From Deltaproteobacteria bacterium (GTDB taxonomy: Bacteria; Desulfobacterota; Desulfobacteria; Desulfobacterales; JAFDDL01): a stretch of 6,383 nucleotides of DNA. The notes beneath the pieces are model-generated. The model was not told where the DNA came from and did no database searches. It saw only the letters and a program-made list of their open reading frames with translations. The stretch is taken from the NCBI GenBank assembly GCA_019310865.1, contig JAFDDL010000217.1, positions 1 to 6,383 of the forward strand, in the 5' to 3' direction. A program made the translations under genes and the position numbers. This document shows, in pieces, positions 1 through 4,994 of this stretch; position 1 is the first letter of the stretch, and every line of letters starts with the position of its first letter.

Positions 1-212
1 TGGCTCACTGGCTCAAGGGGGCCGGCGGATCTGTCGGATATGACGATTTTGTCAAACCGGCCGAGGACATGGAGAGGTGCGCCAGAGCGGAGCATGTAGA
101 AAAAGCGGGCCGAATGCTCGAAGAGGTAAAATCACTCGTTACGGCCATCGTACCACCGGCAATGGACAAAAAGCTTGTGGACGGGTCTGAAAATAAACGC
201 ACCCGGGTATGA
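1..212 (+). CDS. C-terminal Hpt phosphotransfer domain, likely of a hybrid sensor histidine kinase (5' truncated)
   Basis: The frame is open from the left edge (first full codon at 3) to TGA at 210-212, giving 69 visible residues. The fragment opens with [16 protein letters not shown], which matches the helix of Hpt domains that carries the phospho-accepting histidine. That histidine is the second visible residue, at bases 6-8. The rest, including [19 protein letters not shown], fits the following helices of the four-helix bundle, and a short charged tail ends the protein. Hpt domains relay phosphate from a kinase receiver domain to a separate response regulator. In this family they commonly sit at the C-terminus of membrane hybrid kinases, but the kinase portion is outside the window, so a stand-alone Hpt protein is possible. 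The next gene begins 13 bp after the stop and carries a REC domain, so it is the obvious phosphate acceptor and probably shares the transcript. The Hpt assignment is fairly sure; the hybrid kinase assignment is inferred. Confidence 0.8.
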   Translation, partial: AHWLKGAGGSVGYDDFVKPAEDMERCARAEHVEKAGRMLEEVKSLVTAIVPPAMDKKLVDGSENKRTRV

Positions 213-225
213 AAGGGAAATAATC

Positions 226-2001
226 ATGAATTTGTTTGGCGAAAGCGACAAGAAAATGAACGATGCCAAGATAATGATCGTCGATGACGAGCCGATCAAT
301 ATCGATGTGGTTCAGGCGTTCCTGGAAGAGAAAGGTTATCACAATTTTGTGACACTTGAAGATTCGACCCAGGCAATGGATACAATCGAAGAGACACGCC
401 CTGACTTGCTGCTGCTAGATCTGATTATGCCCGAGGTGTCCGGTTTTGATATTTTGTCAGCTGCGCGCGCGCATCCGAGGCTCAAACATATGCCCATCAT
501 CATATTGACTGCGTCCACGGACACGGAAAACAAACTGAAAGCATTGGACCTCGGTGCCACGGATTTTCTTGCAAAACCCCTGGATCAGAGTGAACTTGGC
601 CTACGTGTGCGAAATACCTTGGCTGCCAAGGCTTATCAGGACCAGCTTGCCTATTATGATGCCCTGACCAAGCTTCCCAACCGGGATCTGTTTATGGAAG
701 ATTTCTCTTGGGCATTAAAATCCGCCAAGCGCCACAAGGATCAGCTGGCATTATTGAGTATCGAGATTGACAATTTCGATAAGGTGAAAAATACCATGGG
801 ACTTCCTGCGGGCGACGAGGTGCTGCGCATCGTGGTACAGCGTATTCAACAAGTGATCAGGGAGGCGGATGTCCTGAGTCGACTTCAGGAGGATGATTAC
901 ACTGGGGCCACCTTGTTTCACCTGGACAGCTGTGTGTTTTCATTGCTGTTGAACCGCATTCAGAGTGCTGAAAATGCGGCCATTGTTGCCAAGCGCATTA
1001 TTAAAGGCGTCCGGGCGCCAATTCAAATGATGGGTTCGGAAATTTATGTTTCCGCAAGCATCGGCATCGCAACCTATCCGCCTGAAAGTGATGAGCCGGC
1101 CGAACTGCTGCGGTTTGCTTCGAGTGCCAAGGATTATGCCAAAAAAATGGGCGGGAATTGCTTGCAGTTCTCTTCCAGCGCCATAAATGAGATGTATGAA
1201 AAGCGCCTGAAACTTGAAGCCAAACTTCGAAATGCCCTGCACAACGATGAATTCGTACTGTACTATCAGCCAAAGGTAGACGTGAAAACAAGTGTCGTCA
1301 AAGGGGTCGAAGCGCTATTGAGATGGGACAGCGATAAAGGCCTGATAGGGCCGGACGCGTTCATTCCATTGGCGGAAGAGACGGGGCTTATCATTCCCAT
1401 TGGTGAGTGGGTTCTACGAGAGGCTTGCCGGCAGCTTGGCCAATGGCAGCAGTCAGGCCGGGACACAATCAGTATGGCCGTTAATTTATCTGCCAAGCAG
1501 TTTACCGATGCCGAGGTTATGTCGACGGTAAAACACATCATCACCAGCAGTGGCATCGATACACGATTCCTGACACTCGAGCTTACAGAGAGCGTCTTGA
1601 TTCACAATATCAAGGAGAAAATCGAGATGTTGAAAAGCCTGAAAAAAATCGGGGTGAAGTTGTCCATCGATGACTTCGGTACCGGATACTCATCGCTCAA
1701 CTATCTGAGGAAACTACCGGTTGACGAATTAAAGATAGACCGTTCTTTTATTAAGGAAGTGTCGGAACGTGCTGACAGTCGGGCCATTGTTTCAACCATT
1801 GTATATCTGGCAAAGAACCTGAATCTGTTAACGGTTGCTGAGGGCATCGAAAAAAAAGAAGAGCTGGCATTCCTGAAAACCCTGGGATGCAATCAGTATC
1901 AGGGATTTTTTTACAGCCGACCTGTTCCGGCCGATGTGCTGTTCAGTCAAAAAGCGATTGAGACTCGCATGAAAACGGATGCAAGTCATGTGGCTGCATA
2001 A
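226..2001 (+). CDS. REC - degenerate GGDEF - EAL response regulator, c-di-GMP phosphodiesterase
   Basis: This is a 591-residue cytoplasmic protein. The ATG at 226 is preferred because AAAGGGA (212-218) lies 7 nt upstream; an in-frame TTG at 175 would overlap the upstream gene. REC covers about residues 13-132, with acidic pair D20/D21, phospho-acceptor D65, T95 and K117, all in the expected places. GGDEF covers about 143-318. It starts normally (DALTKLPNR), but the metal position is E180 instead of D, the Asn of the ND pair is K188, and the GGDEF loop is replaced by DSCVF (234-238) after about 13 extra residues. It should not make c-di-GMP. R212 and D215 still form an RxxD inhibitory-site motif. 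EAL covers about 330-575. E362 (EALLRW), N420, E452, E455, D482, D483, K503, E539 and Q559 match the catalytic set of active EAL phosphodiesterases with the same spacing as in RocR. It likely hydrolyses c-di-GMP to pGpG under control of the upstream Hpt phosphorelay. Confidence 0.93.
   Translation: MNLFGESDKKMNDAKIMIVDDEPINIDVVQAFLEEKGYHNFVTLEDSTQAMDTIEETRPDLLLLDLIMPEVSGFDILSAARAHPRLKHMPIIILTASTDTENKLKALDLGATDFLAKPLDQSELGLRVRNTLAAKAYQDQLAYYDALTKLPNRDLFMEDFSWALKSAKRHKDQLALLSIEIDNFDKVKNTMGLPAGDEVLRIVVQRIQQVIREADVLSRLQEDDYTGATLFHLDSCVFSLLLNRIQSAENAAIVAKRIIKGVRAPIQMMGSEIYVSASIGIATYPPESDEPAELLRFASSAKDYAKKMGGNCLQFSSSAINEMYEKRLKLEAKLRNALHNDEFVLYYQPKVDVKTSVVKGVEALLRWDSDKGLIGPDAFIPLAEETGLIIPIGEWVLREACRQLGQWQQSGRDTISMAVNLSAKQFTDAEVMSTVKHIITSSGIDTRFLTLELTESVLIHNIKEKIEMLKSLKKIGVKLSIDDFGTGYSSLNYLRKLPVDELKIDRSFIKEVSERADSRAIVSTIVYLAKNLNLLTVAEGIEKKEELAFLKTLGCNQYQGFFYSRPVPADVLFSQKAIETRMKTDASHVAA
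886..939 (+). other. Insertion and lost GGDEF loop inside the phosphodiesterase gene
   Basis: Codons 221-238 occupy the place where GGDEF domains normally read RL-GGDEF. After R219-L220 there are about 13 extra residues (221-233, rich in Asp, Glu and Thr), then DSCVF, which aligns with GGDEF, and then a normal hydrophobic strand (SLLL). The frame is undisturbed and the flanking secondary-structure elements are conserved. This looks like a diverged, non-catalytic domain rather than a recent mutation. Confidence 0.65.
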
Positions 2002-2052
2002 ATAAAGATTTTATGTGCGTTGCGTGACTTGGCCAATTGCTCAGGATCTGTA
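2002..2052. other. Short convergent intergenic spacer, no clear terminator
   Basis: This 51-bp spacer separates the stop codons of the phosphodiesterase gene (+) and the TPR gene (-). I see only an 8-bp palindrome, TTGGCCAA, at 2029-2036 and a weak A/T-rich ATAAA/TTTAT pairing near the start. There is no GC-rich stem followed by a T run on either strand, so transcripts from both sides may run into each other or end by another mechanism. Confidence 0.5.
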
Positions 2053-2625
2053 CTATCGGCGCTTTCCTCTGATACGCGCTGCACGCTGCGTTAATGTGTC
2101 GGCTTCCTCATTTTGCTGCAAGGCGCGATACATCGCAGCCAAATGCAAGAGGCTGGTGGCCACATCGGGGTGGTCGAGTCCCAGTGTTTTCTCCTTTATC
2201 CCAAGCGCCCGCTTGTATAGCGGCTCGGCAAGTGCATATTCTCCCTGGGTTTCATAGAGCATGGCCAGGTTGTTCAGACCTGTTACCATATCGGGGTGGT
2301 CGGGCCCGAGCGCTTTCTCTTGGATCGCAAGCGAGCGTTTGAGGAGCGGCTCGGCAAGTGCGTACCGGCATTGGGTGTGGTAGAGCAAGGCCAGGTTGCT
2401 CAAACTGGTGGTCACATCGGGATGGTCGGGCCCGACGTTTTTCACGGCTACGTTGAGGGCCTTCTTGGCGATAACGATGGCGCGGTCAATATTGCCCGTG
2501 TAAAATAGTTCCTGGACCTCCTGATTAAAGATTTCCCATTCAATACCGGCACCTTGTGCGAACACGGGCGCTGTGGCCAAAAACAAGAGCAAAAAAGCCG
2601 TTGAAGTTATCAATATGCATTTCAT
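2053..2625 (-). CDS. Exported TPR (kinesin light chain-type) repeat protein
   Basis: This is a 190-residue protein read on the minus strand. The open frame extends upstream to 2718, but the ATG at 2623-2625 is preferred because it starts a clear signal peptide: MK, a hydrophobic run (residues 4-19), then PVFA-Q with likely cleavage after A23. Only a weak GGAAGA lies about 15 nt upstream. The mature protein is almost entirely tetratricopeptide repeats of 42 residues: about 29-70 (diverged), 71-112, 113-154 and 155-190 (short last unit). The repeats share a linker of the form LGPDHPD and a core like SLNNLALLYxTQGxYALAEPLYKRAL, the TPR_10/TPR_12 pattern found in kinesin light chains and many bacterial scaffolds. 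Such domains bind proteins or peptides and have no catalysis. The likely location is periplasmic or extracellular, with partner unknown. It lies convergent to the phosphodiesterase gene and divergent from the glycosyltransferase. With only about four repeats it may be a shrunken member of a longer family. Confidence 0.85.
   Translation of the reverse strand: MKCILITSTAFLLLFLATAPVFAQGAGIEWEIFNQEVQELFYTGNIDRAIVIAKKALNVAVKNVGPDHPDVTTSLSNLALLYHTQCRYALAEPLLKRSLAIQEKALGPDHPDMVTGLNNLAMLYETQGEYALAEPLYKRALGIKEKTLGLDHPDVATSLLHLAAMYRALQQNEEADTLTQRAARIRGKRR
2056..2541 (-). repeat. 126-bp tandem coding repeats (TPR units)
   Basis: The TPR units are visible as DNA repeats with a period of 126 bp (42 codons). 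For example, related CACATCGGGGTGGTCG-type segments begin at 2161, 2287 and 2413, exactly 126 bp apart. Units on the minus strand are about 2416-2541 (diverged), 2290-2415, 2164-2289 and 2056-2163 (short). The close match of the middle copies suggests duplication or gene conversion inside the gene. Confidence 0.8.
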
Positions 2626-2695
2626 GGGTCTTGTGTCATTTCTTCCGGTGCTGTGGTCGAAATGCCAATTACCCCCCTCCACACACAATTCCGGC

Positions 2696-3016
2696 CATTC
2701 GGTTTTCCCACATGGCACGCATCGCTATGTTCGCCCTAACTTACCAAGATTTTCTTTCATAATGCAAGTGCTTCCCTTTTTTGCTTTGAATTCAGGTTGG
2801 TACGGTTTTAGTTCCCGATCCTTATTGTCAGCTCTTTTCTTGAGGGTGGCTCAGAGCAGATTGTCCAAGGTAATAAACGGCCCAAACGTTACACTTGGAT
2901 GCGAAAGTTTGGGCATTAGAAAAAGTAATCAGCTATTTTCGATTGTTAAATTGCCTGCATTGGCAACCGAATGTTGACCCACCGCGCTGTGGATTAATTT
3001 CTGGTACAACCGAATG
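2696..3016. repeat. Three copies of AACCGAATG in the divergent intergenic region
   Basis: The 9-mer AACCGAATG occurs at 2965-2973 (+), 3008-3016 (+) and 2696-2704 (-, read as CATTCGGTT). The two direct copies extend to the 10-mer CAACCGAATG and are 43 bp apart. The inverted copy and the copy at 3008 both extend to AACCGAATGG. The two plus-strand copies each lie in a tiny dyad (CAAC/GTTG and AACC/GGTT). They could be sites for one regulator serving both divergent genes, but this is only a pattern. Confidence 0.4.
2864..2914 (+). promoter_or_regulatory. Interleaved inverted repeats, possible RNA pseudoknot
   Basis: GCCCAAAC (2880-2887) pairs perfectly with GTTTGGGC (2907-2914) across a 19-nt loop. 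TCCAAG (2864-2869) is exactly complementary to CTTGGA (2894-2899), which lies inside that loop. The A-B-A'-B' order is that of an H-type pseudoknot, if the region is transcribed. No known riboswitch class was recognised, and no T run follows on the plus strand. Alternatively it is simply a dyad binding site. Confidence 0.35.
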
Positions 3017-3100
3017 GTTACGTGATCTTGATCGGATGGGTTTGGGAGTCGTGAAGTCGGCTCCACGATGGTTCAAGTCCGGCCTGTTGGTTATTTTTTG

Positions 3101-3129
3101 TTGACAACCTGCGTCCAGAGAGGCATATT
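3101..3129 (+). promoter_or_regulatory. Probable sigma70-type promoter for the glycosyltransferase gene
   Basis: A perfect -35 box TTGACA (3101-3106) is followed after 17 bp by CATATT (3124-3129), 4 of 6 against TATAAT. A T-rich stretch (3091-3099) lies just upstream. Transcription would begin near 3136, giving a leader of about 60 nt before the ATG at 3197. The near-palindrome TTGATGTCAA (3141-3150) lies just downstream of the predicted start and could be an operator. Confidence 0.55.
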
Positions 3130-3196
3130 GACTAAATTTTTTGATGTCAAATTGCGAAAAAAACATTTTAACTTATTGTAATAATAGAGAAAACCT

Positions 3197-4192
3197 ATGT
3201 CGAGCTATGGCTTTAAAGCAGACCGGTTTTATCCCGGTTTGTTGTTCTGTGCGCTGGTGTCGGCCTTTGGGCTGACCTGGTGGCAAATTGATGTTTGGAT
3301 GGCATTGCCAACCTGGAAATGGACGCACCTCGGAGCGGCCCGAAATCATCTGACTGTGGGGTTTACAGTTTGGATCTTGTTTATTCTGGGGTGGCGGATC
3401 TGGTTTGCCTGTCGATATCGCCCCTTTGCCCCCTTGGCTGACGATGCGCTGCCGATCGTTACGGTGGTGATTCCGGCCTATAATGAGGGCGAGCAGGTGC
3501 TGCATACCGTTCGATCGGTTATGGCCAGCCATTATCCTGCGTGCAAAATGCAGGTTATTTGCGTGGACGATGGATCCGTGGATGATACCTGGCAGTGGAT
3601 GAATGCCGCTCGAAAAGAGTTTGGCAAACGGGTGCGATTGATTCAGCAACCACAAAATTGTGGTAAACGGCATGCCCTGATGGCCGGATTTGCAAAGGCA
3701 GACGGGCAGGTATATGTGACCATCGATTCGGATTCCGAGGTGCTGCCGGAAACCCTGCGCCACCTTGTGAGCCCCATGGGGCATGATCCGCGTGTGGGCG
3801 CTGTTGCCGGAAATGTGCGTGTGCTCAATCTGGCCGATGGCGCCATCCCCAAGATGATGGAAGTTTCCTTTACGAGCGCGTTTGACTTTATTCGATCCGG
3901 CCAGAGCGTATACGGCGGGGTTTTCTGCACACCCGGGGCACTGTCCGCATATCGCGCATCGGTGGTGGCCCCCCATCTGACCGGTTGGGCCAATCAGACA
4001 TTCATGGGATCCCCCGCAACCATCGGAGAGGACCGGGCATTGACCAATCTGATATTGGGGTGTGGTTCACGTGTGGTTTATCAGCGCGATGCCGTTGTGC
4101 TGACCAAGGTCCCGACCCGTTTCTCCGGGCTGCGGCGCATGCTGCTCCGGTGGGCTCGCAGCAACGTTCGCGAAAACCTGGTGATGCTCTAG
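3197..4192 (+). CDS. Membrane glycosyltransferase family 2, catalytic part; ends at an in-frame TAG
   Basis: This is a 331-residue product, starting at the ATG at 3197 with a weak AGAGA motif 6 nt upstream. Two membrane segments (about 11-29 and 53-72) come first, then a GT-A domain of the processive GT2 type (NodC, hyaluronan synthase and cellulose synthase relatives). Visible motifs are VIPAYNE (91-97), VDDGS with D124/D125, CGKRHAL (155-161), DSD (177-179), a GVFCTPGALSAYR acceptor-loop motif (241-253), GEDR with the probable catalytic base D279, and RW (318-319). The QxxRW motif reads MLLRW, with Met at the Gln position. It likely transfers a nucleotide-activated sugar onto a growing extracellular polysaccharide; the sugar cannot be told. 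The frame stops at TAG (4190-4192) just after RWARSNVREN, where relatives continue into C-terminal membrane helices. The same frame continues open to 4609 with those helices, so this is probably the front part of a 470-codon gene that is either interrupted or read through. Confidence 0.85.
   Translation: MSSYGFKADRFYPGLLFCALVSAFGLTWWQIDVWMALPTWKWTHLGAARNHLTVGFTVWILFILGWRIWFACRYRPFAPLADDALPIVTVVIPAYNEGEQVLHTVRSVMASHYPACKMQVICVDDGSVDDTWQWMNAARKEFGKRVRLIQQPQNCGKRHALMAGFAKADGQVYVTIDSDSEVLPETLRHLVSPMGHDPRVGAVAGNVRVLNLADGAIPKMMEVSFTSAFDFIRSGQSVYGGVFCTPGALSAYRASVVAPHLTGWANQTFMGSPATIGEDRALTNLILGCGSRVVYQRDAVVLTKVPTRFSGLRRMLLRWARSNVRENLVML
4190..4192 (+). other. In-frame amber codon splitting the glycosyltransferase
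   Basis: TAG at codon 332 of the 3197 frame. Protein features of the family are intact and in the same frame on both sides. TAG is also the natural stop of the TPR gene, of this gene's end (4607-4609) and of the cyclase gene, so it is not globally reassigned. Confidence 0.85.
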
Positions 4193-4609
4193 TTTCTTCT
4201 GCGGCGATTTCGCGGTAGTGACAAGGGTAGCGGATGGATTCGCCTGTTCAGCACCACCCAACTGCTGCGAATGACCATCGGTGAGGCGTTTAAGTTCGCC
4301 ATGGTTGCCCAGCTGCTACTGATTCCTCTGGCCACCTTAATTGCTGTTCTGGCGGGCTGTTTTATCGCCGCTGTATTGCCGGCTGTGGTTCATCAGTGGC
4401 GCTACGGTGGATGGTTTGGCTGGTGCTGGGCAATTCCTTACTCCTTTTTCTGGCTGTTTGGTTTGTCATGGATCACCCTCTGGGGATTGCTGACCGCGCC
4501 GCGTTCCGCCTGGTTGACTCGAGAATTGACGCCGGATGCAAGCCCTTGTACCGGATCCAAGCTCCTGCGCCTGCTCAATGTAACCAAAGTATTTACCAGA
4601 TCCCTATAG
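4193..4609 (+). pseudogene. C-terminal membrane part of the same glycosyltransferase, downstream of the in-frame TAG
   Basis: This is the continuation of the frame that starts at 3197. It gives 138 sense codons (residues 333-470 counted from the upstream ATG) before TAG at 4607-4609. It begins FLLRRFR, has a long hydrophobic stretch (367-398, one or two helices) and another helix (409-432), then T433-APRSAWLTR, the WLTR-type ending common in hyaluronan-synthase-like proteins. In such synthases these helices line the polymer channel. The first internal ATG is at 4271, with no ribosome binding site, so separate translation is unlikely. No base appears lost or gained around the stop. One substitution in a sense codon (for example CAG, AAG or TGG) would explain it. 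Either the gene was recently inactivated or the amber codon is decoded. Confidence 0.75.
4199..4218 (+). promoter_or_regulatory. Hairpin starting 6 nt after the in-frame TAG
   Basis: CTGC (4199-4202) pairs with GTAG (4215-4218, one G-U), and GCG (4204-4206) pairs with CGC (4211-4213) across a 4-nt loop, with one symmetrical G/G mismatch. The position is similar to that of stem-loops reported to help stop-codon recoding. Short stems like this also arise by chance in coding DNA. Confidence 0.3.
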
Positions 4610-4610
4610 A

Positions 4611-4646
4611 AACAGAAAAATCCATTGATTTTCGCGGTCTGTTTTT
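4611..4646 (+). terminator. Likely intrinsic terminator after the glycosyltransferase
   Basis: AACAGAAAAATC (4611-4622) pairs with GATTTT (4627-4632) and TCTGTT (4638-4643), a 12-bp stem with a CATT loop and a 5-nt bulge (CGCGG). The 3' arm runs into a short T run, TTTTT at 4642-4646. It begins two bases after the stop codon. The stem is A/T-rich, so strength is uncertain. Confidence 0.45.
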
Positions 4647-4647
4647 G

Positions 4648-4667
4648 ATATTCAACCGTTTGAATAT
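4648..4667 (+). repeat. Perfect 8-bp inverted repeat (hairpin)
   Basis: ATATTCAA (4648-4655) and TTGAATAT (4660-4667) are exact complements around a CCGT loop, directly behind the terminator-like hairpin. It may be a second part of the transcription end or a protein-binding dyad. Confidence 0.45.
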
Positions 4668-4761
4668 TCCAGGTTTCTGCGTCGAAACGAAGTGCGGGTC
4701 CTCTTGAAAACGGACAGACGTTTAAATGAACCCATCGTTCGTGGTGGCTGAAATTTTAAGT

Positions 4762-4790
4762 TTGATTTATCGAGAAGACTCATTTATTAA
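4762..4790 (+). promoter_or_regulatory. Possible sigma70-type promoter for the small ORF and diguanylate cyclase
   Basis: TTGATT (4762-4767) and TATTAA (4785-4790) each match 4 of 6 consensus bases and are separated by 17 bp in an A/T-rich context. A start near 4797 would place the inverted repeat GCCCAT/ATGGGC (4801-4827) at the very 5' end of the transcript. Confidence 0.4.
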
Positions 4791-4800
4791 TAAGAATTAA

Positions 4801-4827
4801 GCCCATTTCGGCTGCCATTGGATGGGC
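4801..4827 (+). promoter_or_regulatory. Leader hairpin next to a ribosome binding site
   Basis: GCCCAT (4801-4806) and ATGGGC (4822-4827) are perfect complements with a 15-nt loop. The 3' arm abuts AGGGA (4828-4832), the ribosome binding site of the small ORF at 4839, so stem formation or protein binding there could affect translation. No known c-di-GMP riboswitch sequence was recognised. Confidence 0.35.
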
Positions 4828-4838
4828 AGGGAAAGGCG

Positions 4839-4994
4839 ATGCGTGAATCTGGTAATGATGGTAATAAAACCATTTTCCACAAAAGAGCTGTTCAGCGCAA
4901 TCGATGGGGAATTGGGTCAGTGACGGGAAAATGTATTGTGTTGGATGGTAGTGGAATAGGAGTGATCATACAGACAAATGCCACGGGAAATTGA
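4839..4994 (+). CDS. Small ORF (51 aa) with PilZ-like RxxxR and DxSxxG motifs, hypothetical
   Basis: ATG at 4839 follows AGGGA (4828-4832) with 6-nt spacing, the best ribosome binding site in this intergenic region. The 51-codon frame ends at TGA (4992-4994). It contains RAVQR (residues 16-20) and LDGSGIG (35-41, with D36, S38 and G41). These match in order the two c-di-GMP-binding signatures of PilZ domains, RxxxR and (D/N)xSxxG. The second motif is followed by VII, like the strand after it in PilZ. A complete PilZ domain is about 100 residues, so this would be only the first half: a truncated remnant, a mini-protein, or chance. The ORF overlaps the longer cyclase frame (4978) by 17 nt and ends one base before the alternative cyclase ATG at 4996, an arrangement suited to translational coupling. 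Several AGA, ATA and GGA codons mildly weaken the case. Confidence 0.35.
   Translation: MRESGNDGNKTIFHKRAVQRNRWGIGSVTGKCIVLDGSGIGVIIQTNATGN

Larger units (their letters stand above)
2626..3196. other. Divergent intergenic region without a credible protein gene
   Basis: This 571-bp stretch lies between the divergent TPR and glycosyltransferase genes. Frames that stay open across it have no ribosome binding site, no recognisable protein pattern and mostly non-ATG starts. It contains three copies of AACCGAATG (one inverted), an interleaved pair of inverted repeats at 2864-2914, a small hairpin at 3049-3068 next to a tRNA-T-loop-like sequence, and a sigma70-like promoter at 3101-3129. On the minus strand a GGAGG-rich segment lies about 55 nt before the TPR start codon, with no usable start just after it in the TPR frame. 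I could not define a convincing promoter for the TPR gene. Confidence 0.6.

Noticed and set aside
2713..2726. TGGCAC at 2713-2718 as a sigma54 -24 element
   Set aside because: The next GC falls 10 rather than 12 positions from the GG, and sigma54 spacing is strict; there is also no gene properly placed downstream on that strand.
2573..2977. Open frame of 134 codons on the plus strand
   Set aside because: It begins inside the TPR gene on the opposite strand, has no ribosome binding site and shows no protein-like pattern.
3045..3091. tRNA-like segment: GGTTCAAGTCC (3070-3080) resembles a T-loop, with a TCGTG/CACGA hairpin just upstream
   Set aside because: The T stem has a mismatch, no acceptor stem partner for CTGTTGG is found at the right distance, and no anticodon or D arm folds. 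It could be a worn tRNA fragment but is not supportable as a tRNA gene.
2895..3104. Plus-strand frame of 69 codons in the intergenic region, with its reverse-strand counterpart at 2933-3166
   Set aside because: The plus frame starts at TTG without a ribosome binding site; neither product resembles a known family, and both overlap likely regulatory DNA.
3173..3976. Long open frame (267 codons) antisense to the glycosyltransferase
   Set aside because: It lies opposite a gene with clear GT2 motifs and its product is low-complexity in His, Gly and Pro, typical of an antisense shadow.
4396..4707. 103-codon plus-strand frame overlapping the end of the synthase
   Set aside because: It is a +1 shadow of the membrane-helix coding sequence and has no ribosome binding site.
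4801..4977. Possible c-di-GMP (GEMM) riboswitch ahead of the cyclase
   Set aside because: The hairpin and G-rich sequence were checked by eye against the GEMM-I core, and the conserved receptor and loop sequences are absent.
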